Shown one piece after another: positions 10,156 to 17,735 of a DNA stretch of 64,000 bases (its first letter is position 1; the number at the start of each line of letters is the position of its first letter). Below the pieces are notes generated by a model. It was not told the DNA's origin, searched no databases, and saw only the letters and a list, made by a program, of their open reading frames with translations. A program made the translations under genes and the position numbers. The stretch comes from Streptomyces capitiformicae (lineage in GTDB: Bacteria; Actinomycetota; Actinomycetes; Streptomycetales; Streptomycetaceae): positions 9,245,486 to 9,309,485 of the forward strand of contig NZ_CP022161.1 of the NCBI RefSeq assembly GCF_002214185.1, given 5' to 3'.

Positions 10156-10284
10156 GATTCCTCGGAGCGTATGGGTGCACCGGAGCGGCGACGGCCGATC
10201 ACGGTCGTGGCGGCATGGGGAGATGACCGCCCGGGCCCTCGGGTGCGCGCTCCGGAGCCCTGGGCGGTCAGTGGGTGATGCGGA

Positions 10285-10965
10285 TCAGAGCCGGTCGAGG
10301 ATCTTGTCGAACTTCTCGACCTCGGCGGACTGGGTCTTCACGACGTCGGCGGCGAGCTTCTTGGCCGTGGCGTTACGGCCGTTCTTCTGCTCGTCCTCCG
10401 CCATGGTGATCGCGCCCTTGTGGTGCTCGATCATCATCTCCGCGAACATCCGGTCGAACTCGGTGCCCTTGGCGGCCTCGAGCTTCTGCATGTCCTCTTC
10501 GGACATCATCCCGGACATCCCGGATCCGTGATCCATACCGCCGGACCCATGGTCCATGCCGGGCATGCTCTCCTCGGCCGACTCCGGCTTGCCCCAGGCC
10601 TTCAGCCAGGACTTCATGGTCTGGATCTCGGGGTCCTGGGCCTTCTCGATGTCCGCGGCCAGGCTCTTGATCTCCGTATCGGAGGCCCGGCCGTCCGCGA
10701 GCTCGGCCATCTCCAGGGCCTGTTCGTGGTGCGGGATCATCATCTGCGCGAACATGACGTCCGCGTCGTTGAAGGCGCCGGGCGCCGGGTTGTCACCCGC
10801 CGTCGGGGTGGACGTGGCGGAGGCGGAGCTGCCGCTCCCGTGGTCCATGCCCTCCATGTCGTCCCCGCCGCAGGCGGCGAGCAGTAGCCCGCCTGCCGCA
10901 ACGGTGCTCACGATTGCCATACGGCGACGAAGACGGCGGCGCAGGGCAGAGTTGTGGGCGGTCAT
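10285..10965 (-). CDS. DUF305 lipoprotein
   Basis: A 226-residue lipoprotein (lipobox LLAAC at ~30-34) with an internal duplication: FAQMMIPHHEQALEMAEL and FAEMMIEHHKGAITMAED are the two helical halves of the ferritin-like DUF305 fold, each with an MM-x-HH metal-ligand pattern. A Met/His-rich linker (MPGMDHGSGGMDHGSGM) lies between them. DUF305 proteins occur with copper and silver genes and are thought to bind metal outside the membrane; the biochemistry is not settled. ATG 10965 is followed by a basic stretch and one hydrophobic segment. It is transcribed in the same direction as the BNR lipoprotein, 129 bp upstream of it. Confidence 0.88.
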   Translation of the reverse strand: MTAHNSALRRRLRRRMAIVSTVAAGGLLLAACGGDDMEGMDHGSGSSASATSTPTAGDNPAPGAFNDADVMFAQMMIPHHEQALEMAELADGRASDTEIKSLAADIEKAQDPEIQTMKSWLKAWGKPESAEESMPGMDHGSGGMDHGSGMSGMMSEEDMQKLEAAKGTEFDRMFAEMMIEHHKGAITMAEDEQKNGRNATAKKLAADVVKTQSAEVEKFDKILDRL

Positions 10966-11058
10966 ATACGAAATACCTCGCTTGATCAGTTCTGTCAGTG
11001 AAGGTGGCGGTACGCGCGGCGTGCGCGGGCATGACGAAGCCCGCGCTGCGGGTCCGGC

Positions 11059-11532
11059 CTAAATCCGCAGAACTGACAGCTGTGCGAGGAGAGGTCTGGG
11101 GGGTGGTGGGAGGGGAGGCAGCACGGCCATCGCTCGGACGAGCAGGGCCGTCAGGCGCTCCTTCCGACGAGCCGCCGCACACAGGAACAACCACAGCAGC
11201 CAGCCGGTGAGCACCGCCACGCATACGGACAGCACGTCCATGCCCGTCATGGGCCCGTCCGCCGTCGGTGGGGTCGGTGCAACCGCCCCATGGTCCGCCA
11301 TTGCCACGGGCTCGGTGGAGGTCCGGGTCTCGGCAGGCCCCTGGGCCATGTCGCCCTGGTGCGAGCCGGCCACGGCATGGGATGCGCCGCCTGTTCCTGG
11401 GCCTGACGAGTGCTCCGGATGACCCATCGTGTGCATGGCGAACACGCCGAGTGTGAGCGCGGCAACCAGCAGGAGGTACCCGAAGGCCCCTCCCACACGC
11501 AGCCGACCGCTCACACGCAACATGCCGGACAT
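11059..11532 (-). CDS. DUF6153-like small membrane protein, copy 2
   Basis: This 157-residue protein has an N-terminal membrane segment (FGYLLLVAALTLGVFAMHTM), a His/Met-rich loop (HTMGHPEHSSG, SHQGDMAQG), a second membrane segment (VLSVCVAVLTGWLLWLFLCAAA), and a C terminus ending LAQLSVLRI, nearly the same tail as copy 1. Topology suggests a metal-rich outside loop and a short inside tail. Start ATG 11532 is chosen over 11523 because AGGA lies upstream. Its 5' end abuts the nuoL remnant, whose stop (11534-11536) lies 1 bp from the start codon, suggesting a deletion junction near its promoter. Function unknown. Confidence 0.75.
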   Translation of the reverse strand: MSGMLRVSGRLRVGGAFGYLLLVAALTLGVFAMHTMGHPEHSSGPGTGGASHAVAGSHQGDMAQGPAETRTSTEPVAMADHGAVAPTPPTADGPMTGMDVLSVCVAVLTGWLLWLFLCAAARRKERLTALLVRAMAVLPPLPPPPRPLLAQLSVLRI

Positions 11533-11533
11533 G

Positions 11534-11740
11534 CTACTGAGTCGGTTCCTGGAAAGGCGAACTGCCGACCGGTCCCGGCAGGCTCCCACACACCGCCACC
11601 GCGACGGCGAGGCCGAGCGCGGCGACGGCGTGCCGACCGCGACACCGGGGGGCGTACCGGTTCGCCGGGCGGCCGACGACCGCGAGCAGCGTCCCCACGG
11701 TCAGCGGCAGCGCGACGAGCGCCCACGGCGGCGCGCTCAC
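11534..11740 (-). pseudogene. nuoL-like N-terminal remnant
   Basis: GTG 11740 opens a frame (VSAPPWALVALPLTVGTLLA, then RPANRYAPRC) that reads as the first membrane segments of a NuoL-type antiporter subunit and stops after 68 residues instead of ~600. The GTG overlaps the upstream nuoK-like stop by 4 bp (GTGA), the usual coupling in nuo operons. It is truncated by deletion right where copy 2 of the DUF6153 genes begins. Confidence 0.6.
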
Positions 11741-11952
11741 TCCTTCAACTCCGCTGCCATGTCGGTCATGTCGACTTCGCGGGATCGGAACAGCGCGGTG
11801 ACCACGGCGAACCCGATGGCCATCTCCACCGCCATGACCGTGACCGCCAGGACGACCAGCACCTGCCCGTCGGCGGCGGCCGGGGCGATGTAGCGCCAGA
11901 CGGCCGCCGCGCCGACGATGATGCCGCCGAGCAGCAGATCCGCGGCGGCCTG
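11737..11952 (-). pseudogene. nuoK-like C-terminal remnant
   Basis: The minus strand encodes about 70 residues with two membrane segments: ADLLLGGIIVGAAAVWRYIA and QVLVVLAVTVMAVEMAIGFA, ending FRSREVDMTDMAAELKE. The AVEMAIG core and acidic tail match the NuoK C terminus (AEAAIGLA and the SEMRG-type end of E. coli NuoK). The N-terminal membrane segment and start are missing, so it is a fragment. Confidence 0.65.
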
Positions 11953-12079
11953 AGCATCTACGACGGGCCATTCCCACTGGCGAACGCCGCCTCGGCCTCC
12001 AGCCGAAGTTCCGTCGCTCCGGGCAGCGTCACCGCCAGCACCGCCGGGCGGTTCATCGCCGTACGCCGAAGAGCGCCTC

Positions 12080-12240
12080 TCAGGTCCACCTCAGAGCCCC
12101 CTCATGCCAGGCGTATGCCACCGCCGCGAACAGGATGCCGAGGAAGAGGAACATCTCCACGACTGCCGCGCACATGGAATCGGGACACGGCGTGCTCGCC
12201 CGGCTTGAGACCGCCGGCGAAGGGACCGGTGCCGACCGGC
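12080..12240 (-). pseudogene. nuoA-like remnant with internal deletion
   Basis: One frame gives PGEHAVSRFHVR, matching the N-terminal loop of NuoA, and an adjacent frame gives AVVEMFLFLGILFAAVAYAW followed by HEGALRWT and stop, matching the NuoA C terminus. The middle of NuoA (the membrane segment with the conserved FD-E-VF block) is missing. The stop overlaps a GTG of a further short frame. Together with the nuoK and nuoL pieces this records loss of a second nuo gene cluster. Confidence 0.6.
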
Positions 12241-12300
12241 TGGTTCAGGCCCTGGAGGCAGGGCCAAAGCCACCGGCGGCAGTCCCGCCCGGCGGGCACG

Positions 12301-12315
12301 TACCCCCTGGGGGTA
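12301..12315. promoter_or_regulatory. CsoR-type copper operator
   Basis: TACCCCCTGGGGGTA is a perfect 7-bp inverted repeat with a single central base, 33 bp before the copper chaperone start. It matches the G-tract palindrome TACCCC-N-GGGGTA recognised by CsoR-family repressors, so the chaperone gene should be derepressed by Cu(I). Confidence 0.8.
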
Positions 12316-12348
12316 TCATCGTTGCTCTCTCTTGGGAAGGAGCAGCAC

Positions 12349-12567
12349 ATGGTTCAGAAGGTGTACGACGTCCAGGGCATGACGTGCGCTCACTGCGTTC
12401 AGGCCGTCAGCTCCGAACTCGGCGGCCTCCCCGGGGTCGAGGACGTCCAGGTGGATCTGCCGTCGGGCAAGGTCACGGTGACCAGCGAGCAGCCGCTGGA
12501 TTCCGCCGCCGTCGCCGCCGCAGTCGACGAGGCCGGCTACGAGCTCGTGGGCGGAGAGACCCAGTGA
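12349..12567 (+). CDS. copZ: CopZ-like copper chaperone (HMA domain)
   Basis: This 72-residue protein is a single heavy-metal-associated domain with the Cu(I) motif GMTCAHC at residues 10-16 and the usual beta-alpha-beta-beta-alpha-beta pattern ending in AAAVDEAGYELVG. It would carry Cu(I) in the cytoplasm to a CopA ATPase. The ATG follows GAAGGAG, and the promoter carries a CsoR-type operator. The copA gene in this window lies 11 kb away with a second HMA protein beside it, so this chaperone is an orphan copy or was separated by rearrangement. Confidence 0.92.
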   Translation: MVQKVYDVQGMTCAHCVQAVSSELGGLPGVEDVQVDLPSGKVTVTSEQPLDSAAVAAAVDEAGYELVGGETQ

Positions 12568-12728
12568 CCTGGCGGGCGGAACCGCTGCGCCGGGCTGTCG
12601 GTCATCCCGTCGTCAGGCTCACGGCGGCGGCACTGCTCCAGGCCGCGGCCTCTCACCTCATGGATTCCGGAGCGGCTTCGGCCCGGAAAACCTGCGTGTG
12701 CGGCGACCCCGCCCGTGCTGCCCGCTGA
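12564..12728 (+). CDS. Small hypothetical protein coupled to copZ
   Basis: GTG 12564 overlaps the copZ stop by 4 bp (GTGA) and opens a 54-residue frame: a basic start (WRAEPLRRAVGHPVVRL), a short Ala/Leu helix, and a Cys pair (CVCGD) near the end. I do not recognise it. Translational coupling and cysteines would suit a small copper protein, but it could equally be the start of a deleted gene, since the surrounding area contains remnants. Confidence 0.35.
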   Translation: MTWRAEPLRRAVGHPVVRLTAAALLQAAASHLMDSGAASARKTCVCGDPARAAR

Positions 12729-12827
12729 GCGATTTCCGTCACTCACCGCTTGCCGCTCAACCATCGCTCACGGGTACTCTGATGCGCCGCGACGGTTGTG
12801 GAGGCGTCGCGGCGGCGCCACGGCGAG

Positions 12828-13283
12828 ATGACGGAGCGTATGAGCAACGGAGCAAGAGCAGGGCAAGGGGCGGTCGGCCGACTGCTCCTCCTGCTGCTCC
12901 TCGCTCTCGGCCTGATGCACCTCCTGGCCCACGCGGGCAGCGCCGGCGCGCGCCCCGAACAGGGGACCGTCGCCCACGCTCACGCCGTTCATCCGGAGCC
13001 GACCGCACAGGATGAAGGAGCGGCTCCGCCCCTCGCGACGGCTTCCGACGGGCACAGCCGTCACGGCACTTCGGACGCGGCGGAATTCGGCCTGTGTGCT
13101 GCCGTCATCGGCTGTTGTGCTCTCCTGGCAGTCGGCGGTCGGCGGCTCCAAGGGCGTCGCGTCACCCTGTTCGGGCAGCTCAGGCGGCGCATTCAGGCCT
13201 CGTGGTACAGCCTGTACCGACCACCCCGTCCGAGGCATTCGCCAAGCTTCAATATCGCGCAGCCGGCTGTCCTGCGGATCTAG
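12828..13283 (+). CDS. DUF6153-like small membrane protein, copy 3
   Basis: About 151 residues: a membrane segment (GRLLLLLLLALGLMHLLAHA), a His-rich exterior stretch (AHAHAVHPEP, DGHSRHGTSD), a second hydrophobic segment with cysteines (FGLCAAVIGCCALLAVG), a basic region, and a C terminus ending NIAQPAVLRI. The LRI ending is shared with copies 1 and 2. It is on the plus strand, downstream of copZ. The start is unclear: ATG 12828 and ATG 12840 are both possible, and neither has well-spaced Shine-Dalgarno pairing. Function unknown; envelope metal binding is inferred. Confidence 0.7.
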   Translation: MTERMSNGARAGQGAVGRLLLLLLLALGLMHLLAHAGSAGARPEQGTVAHAHAVHPEPTAQDEGAAPPLATASDGHSRHGTSDAAEFGLCAAVIGCCALLAVGGRRLQGRRVTLFGQLRRRIQASWYSLYRPPRPRHSPSFNIAQPAVLRI

Positions 13284-13492
13284 GCCGCCGTCACAGCGCG
13301 CAGCCGTGGCCCCGTCGTACCTCGTCGTAGGACGAGGCAGGGCATCGCTCGAAGACCGGCACCCCCGAGGTCCGGCCCGGGCGAAGAACCCGTCACTCCT
13401 GCCGCTGACCCGACGCATCCCTGCCACGCACGCCCCCGGCGGGCCGGCATGCCCTGTCGCGTGCCCGTCCCACCCGCGAAAGGCCTCGATTC

Positions 13493-14479
13493 GTGACCCA
13501 GCCCCACCTCGCCGACCGCGTCGGCATGCCCGCCCAGCCGCAGGCACACCCCACTCACCCGCAGCAGTACCAGACTCACCCGCAGCAGTACCAGCAGCAC
13601 CTCGGATATCAGCCCCACCCGCAGGCTCCCCAACGGGCCCGTGTCCATGTCCGCCCGGACAGCCAAGGGACGCCCGATGTCCAGCCGGCCCCGGACCCGG
13701 CCTCTTCGGACTCGGAGCCCGCGCCCCGTCGCAGCCGGTCCTCCGAGTCCGACACCGCTCCCCCGGCCGGTGGCCGTCGGGCGCGTCGGCGGGCGAAGAA
13801 GCGGACACCGGTGATCGGTGACTATCTGGGGTATGCCACGACGTTCGTGGGGGCGGGGCTGATCAGTGGCGCGGTGGTGCACCACCCGCTGGACCCTGAC
13901 CGGTACACGGTGATCGCGCTGGTCGGCGCGGGCGTCTTCCTCTGCGCGACCTTGCTGAACGAGTTCGTCCTCAAGCGGCAGCGGCCCAGTGCCTCGACGG
14001 TGGTCGCGATCGTGCTGGCCTCGCTGGCGCTGTCGTTCGGTATCGGCATGCTCAGCGGCGGGCTGCAGCACTTCGAGGACTTCCCGGAACGGGCGGCGAT
14101 GCTGATCCCGTTCGGGCTGGCATTGTCCTTCGTGGCGTACGTCCTGCGCTACGACGCCGCGCGCTGGCGCAGCATCATCGGCCCGACCGGGCTGCTGGTG
14201 CTGGTCACCGCTGCGGTGGCCTTCGTCGGGCTGCGCGGTATCGCAGCCGACATGGCCGCGGAGTCCGGCGGTGGCGGCCACGGCCACAGTCACGGCGAGG
14301 AGGGCACGAGCGACTCGGAGACGGCGGTGACGGAGGACAGCCACACTGCTGACAGCCACACCGAGGACGCCGGAACCAAGACGCCCGACGCCTCACCCAG
14401 CGCCGAAAGCACCGGAAGCACCGGAAGTGGCGCAGGCGAAGGAGAAGCCGGCCACGCGGAGGACGGGCACGCCCACTGA
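13493..14479 (+). CDS. Polytopic membrane protein with His-rich tail, unknown function
   Basis: This 328-residue protein has a long polar N-terminal region (~1-105; Gln/His/Pro-rich with a repeated THPQQYQ unit, then Arg-rich), four to five membrane segments (~110-260; YATTFVGAGLISGAVV, TVIALVGAGVFLCATLL, VVAIVLASLALSFGIGML, MLIPFGLALSFVAYVL, GLLVLVTAAVAFVGL), and a C-terminal extracytoplasmic or cytoplasmic tail rich in His, Ser and acidic residues (GGHGHSHGEEG, ending EDGHAH). I do not recognise a named family. The His clusters and position inside the copper island suggest metal binding, as inference only. The GTG start has AAAGG about 10 nt upstream. Confidence 0.7.
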   Translation: MTQPHLADRVGMPAQPQAHPTHPQQYQTHPQQYQQHLGYQPHPQAPQRARVHVRPDSQGTPDVQPAPDPASSDSEPAPRRSRSSESDTAPPAGGRRARRRAKKRTPVIGDYLGYATTFVGAGLISGAVVHHPLDPDRYTVIALVGAGVFLCATLLNEFVLKRQRPSASTVVAIVLASLALSFGIGMLSGGLQHFEDFPERAAMLIPFGLALSFVAYVLRYDAARWRSIIGPTGLLVLVTAAVAFVGLRGIAADMAAESGGGGHGHSHGEEGTSDSETAVTEDSHTADSHTEDAGTKTPDASPSAESTGSTGSGAGEGEAGHAEDGHAH

Positions 14480-14583
14480 GTCGGAGGTCCGCGGTCGGGA
14501 GCTGTCAGGCGGGTGAGCTCTGGCGGCTCCCGACACACGGAGGAAGAACCGGGCTGGTTGCTCCTGGTCGGCGGCCCGCCCTG

Positions 14584-16020
14584 TCAGTGGACGTGCGGTC
14601 CGCCGGTCGACTGCGGTTTGCCCCGCGGTACGAGGCCCAGGGCGATGACGGCGCTGACAGCGGCCGCTGTCGCGCACAGGGTGAACGCGTCGGCGAAGCC
14701 GCCTACCGAGCCTCGCTCGAAGCCGGATGCCGCGACGGTGGAGACGATGGCGACGCCGATCGAGCCACCCACCTCGTGGAAGGTGTTGACGACCCCGGAG
14801 GCGAGCCCCGCCTCCCGGTGTTCCACCATGGCCAGGGCCGTGGTCGTGGCGGTGACGAAGACCGCGCCGAGGCCGAGGGAGGCGATCACGAAGCCCGGCA
14901 GGAGCCCGGCATGCACACTGCCGGTCTCCGACAGCCGGGTCAGCGGGAGGGTTCCGGCGGCAGCGACGGCCATGCCGGCGACGGCGGTCGGGCGGCTGCC
15001 GATCCGGCCGACGAGCCGGGACCCGAGGTGGGCGCCGATACCGGTGGCCACGGCGACGGGCAGGAACACCAGCCCGGTCCTCAGCGGGCTGAAGCCGCGG
15101 AGGTGCTGGAGGTAGACCGACCCGAGGAAGAAGAACGCGATCAGCAGGGCCGTGGCGATCAGCATCAGGAAGGCACCTGCGAGCACCGGCCGCCGGGTGA
15201 ACATCCGCAGGTCCATCAGCGGGGCCCGGGCTGCTCGTTCGACGGCCGCGAAGGCCGCGTACGCCGCCGCCGCACCGAAGAGCGGCAGCAGGGTCGAGGT
15301 GTCCGCCCAGCCGGTGTCCCCCGCCTTGACCAGGCCGTAGATCAAGGCGGCGGTGCCCGTGGTGACGAGCAGCGCGCCGGGGATGTCGAGTGGCGCGGGC
15401 TGCGGCGCGCGGGCCGGGACGAGAGTAGGCAGTGCGATCAGCAGGAGCAGCCCGACGGGCACGTTGATGTAGAAGACCCACTGCCAGCCCGGGCCATCGG
15501 TCAGGGCTCCGCCGAGGAGCACACCGGCCGCGGAGCCGATGCCGCCGATGGCCGCCCAGACGCCGAGCGCCTTGTTGCGTTCGGCACCGTGGAAGGTGGT
15601 GGTGACGAGGGAGAGCGCTGCCGGTGACAGCAGGGCTGCGCCGACGCCCTGGCCGATCCGGCCGCCGACCAGTGTCGGGGCGTTCTGGGCCAGCCCGGTG
15701 ACCAACGAGGCGGCGGTGAAGAGCGCGAGTCCGGCGAGCAGGGTGCGGCGGGCGCCGAGGGCGTCGGCGAGTCGGCCGCCGAGCAGCATCAGCCCGCCGA
15801 AGCACAGGGTGTAGGCGGTGACCACCCAGGTCAGCGTCTCCCGGCCGAGATCGAGGTCGGCCGCCATGTCGGGCAGGGCGACGTTCACGACGGTGACGTC
15901 GAGGATCAACATGAACTGAGCGAGGCAGATCAGTGCGAGGGCTGCCCAGCGGCGCGGGTCGGCGGGCGGGTGGTGGTCGTGTTCGGCCGTGTGCGGGGCA
16001 CCGGCTGCGGAGTGGGTCAT
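14584..16020 (-). CDS. MFS drug-efflux transporter, DHA2 (EmrB/QacA) family
   Basis: This 478-residue transporter has 14 predicted membrane segments. The DHA2 motifs are present: LDVTVVNVALPDMAADL in segment 1, the motif A-like GGRLADALGARR after segment 2, and motif C GIGSAAGVLLGGAL in segment 5. It would export amphiphilic toxic compounds by proton antiport. Its ATG overlaps the stop of the upstream broken MFS gene (ATGA, 16017-16020), so the two were an operon, divergent from the TetR gene at 17055 that probably regulates both. Confidence 0.92.
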   Translation of the reverse strand: MTHSAAGAPHTAEHDHHPPADPRRWAALALICLAQFMLILDVTVVNVALPDMAADLDLGRETLTWVVTAYTLCFGGLMLLGGRLADALGARRTLLAGLALFTAASLVTGLAQNAPTLVGGRIGQGVGAALLSPAALSLVTTTFHGAERNKALGVWAAIGGIGSAAGVLLGGALTDGPGWQWVFYINVPVGLLLLIALPTLVPARAPQPAPLDIPGALLVTTGTAALIYGLVKAGDTGWADTSTLLPLFGAAAAYAAFAAVERAARAPLMDLRMFTRRPVLAGAFLMLIATALLIAFFFLGSVYLQHLRGFSPLRTGLVFLPVAVATGIGAHLGSRLVGRIGSRPTAVAGMAVAAAGTLPLTRLSETGSVHAGLLPGFVIASLGLGAVFVTATTTALAMVEHREAGLASGVVNTFHEVGGSIGVAIVSTVAASGFERGSVGGFADAFTLCATAAAVSAVIALGLVPRGKPQSTGGPHVH

Positions 16021-16942
16021 GGTGAGTCCTTCTGGTGCGTTGTTCCGGTCATGTCCGCGCCACGGGACGGCGCGAGAAGAAGGGCGAGGAGAAGGGCGAG
16101 GAGCACGCCCGCCGCGGTGACGCCGGACCCGGCGAACATCGCCGGTCCCATGCCGTCGACGAACGCGCGGCGGGTGGCTTCGGCGAACGCGGCTCCGGCC
16201 TCGCCGGGCAGGCGTTCGGCGAGTGCGAGCGCGGCCCTCAGGGATTCCTTGGCGGAATCGAGGAGGCGCTCGGGAGCGACACCGGCTGCGGGGAGGGCGT
16301 CGAGTCCGCTGCGGTAGCGGTCGGACAGCAGGCTGCCCATGACCGCGACTCCGCTCGCCGCGCCGAGTTGGATGGCGGCGCTGTTGGTGGCCGAGCCCAC
16401 GCCGAGGTCGGTTTCGGGCAGTGAGCCGACGATGGCGTCGCTGGTGGCGGTGATGACGAACCCGGCGCCCGCGCCCAGCAGCAGCATCGCCACAAGGGCC
16501 CGGTCGTAGCCGTCCGTCGCCTCGGTGGTGGCGAGCACCGCGGCGGACGCGGACAGCAGGGCGAGGCCGAGGGCCGACACCGTGCGCATGCCGAGGCGCG
16601 GCGCGAGCACGCCCGCCAGTGGCCCGGCGACCAGCAGCGCGAGCGCGGCGGGACCGAGCCGCAGCCCCGGGGGCGCCCCCAGCGTCCGAGCCGGTCCGCG
16701 AGGCTGCCGCAGAACAGCACCAAACTGCCGGACATCAGCGCGTAGCTGTCGACGATCCACTGCAACTGACTGGTGGAGGCGTCGAGTTCATCGACGAGCG
16801 TCGGCAGGGCGACGTGCAGCACGGTGGTGTCGAGCCCGACGACCAGCAGACTCACGCTTACGACGGCGAGGGTGAGCCATCGCCGGACCGGCGGGTCGCC
16901 AGTCTGCGGTGAAGCGGTCACCTGATGAGTCACAGAAGGCAC
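16017..16942 (-). pseudogene. MFS transporter with internal deletion and frame change
   Basis: GTG 16942 (behind AAAGGGG) opens an EmrB/QacA-type N terminus: VVSVSLLVVGLDTTVLHVAL, then QWIVDSYALMSGSLVLFCG and SLADRLGR. At about 16672-16700 the frame changes and the protein jumps to GLRLGPAALALLVAGPLAG, which belongs to the ninth or tenth membrane segment, and then runs to a normal C terminus. Roughly 250 codons (segments 3-9) are missing. It cannot be a working transporter. The downstream ATGA coupling to the intact MFS gene is preserved. Confidence 0.85.
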
Positions 16943-16988
16943 GAGATCCCCTTTCTCGCGCACGGCCTTGCTCGGCCGACGCTCCAAT

Positions 16989-17034
16989 CTGAACCATACT
17001 GTTCAGTTCATATGAACTCAACCGTACAGTTCAG
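16989..17034. promoter_or_regulatory. Divergent TetR operator region
   Basis: Two 22-bp arms in inverted orientation, 16989-17010 and 17013-17034, are separated by 2 bp and agree at 17-18 positions (core CTGAAC-N6-GTTCAG in the left arm, AACTGTACGGTT on the opposite strand of the right arm). They sit between the TetR gene and the MFS pair, where autoregulatory TetR operators normally lie. Confidence 0.7.
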
Positions 17035-17054
17035 GTGGGTGCTAGGGTCGACTC

Positions 17055-17702
17055 ATGAGCGTGGACAGCGTCAAACAGCCACCCAGCGGACCCCGCGCGG
17101 AGCTCAAGCGGCAGGCCATCGTGCGAGCCGCCCGCGAGCTGTTCCTGCGGGAGGGCTTCGGCGTCGGAATGGACACCATCGCCGCCGAGGCCGGCGTGTC
17201 GAAGGTGACCGTCTACAACCACTTCGGCAGCAAAGAAGCCCTGTTCACGGCCGTCATCACGAGCGCACTCGACGAGCCGCTCGCTGGGGAGTCGTCAGCC
17301 GCGCTGGAAGGCCTGGCCGATGCCGAGGACCTGCGGGCCGCCCTCGTCGAGGCGGCCCGCACCTGGGTCCACGCCGTCCGCACCAACCACGAGGTCACCG
17401 CCCTGCGCAACCTCGTCGCCGCCGAGCTCCACCGCTTCCCCGAGCTGGGCGAGGCCTGGAGACACCGCGGCACGGAAAGCCACCACCCCGCAGTCGCGGG
17501 CGCCCTGCGCGCCCTGGCCGAACAGGGCCGACTCGCCATCCCCGACCTGCAGGTGGCGATCATCCAGTTCTACGGGCTCCTGGTCTTCCCTCACATGGTC
17601 TTCAGCTCCTACGGCACACATATCGACGAGGACCTGACGGACCGTCTCATCACCAGCGGCGTCGACATGTTCCTGGAGCACTACAGCCCACAGAGCACAT
17701 AG
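17055..17702 (+). CDS. TetR-family transcriptional regulator
   Basis: This 215-residue regulator has an N-terminal TetR helix-turn-helix (residues ~18-64; AARELFLREGFGVGMDTIAA, then AGVSKVTVYNHFGSKEALF) and a C-terminal ligand-binding domain resembling TetR_C_33-type, AefR-like regulators (HPAVAGALRALAEQGRLAI, IIQFYGLLVFPHMVF). It lies head-to-head with the MFS genes, with paired inverted repeats between, so it most likely represses the efflux genes and itself. The effector is unknown. Confidence 0.92.
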   Translation: MSVDSVKQPPSGPRAELKRQAIVRAARELFLREGFGVGMDTIAAEAGVSKVTVYNHFGSKEALFTAVITSALDEPLAGESSAALEGLADAEDLRAALVEAARTWVHAVRTNHEVTALRNLVAAELHRFPELGEAWRHRGTESHHPAVAGALRALAEQGRLAIPDLQVAIIQFYGLLVFPHMVFSSYGTHIDEDLTDRLITSGVDMFLEHYSPQST

Positions 17703-17735
17703 CGGCACATCCGCGTCGAGGGCACCGGAACGGCG

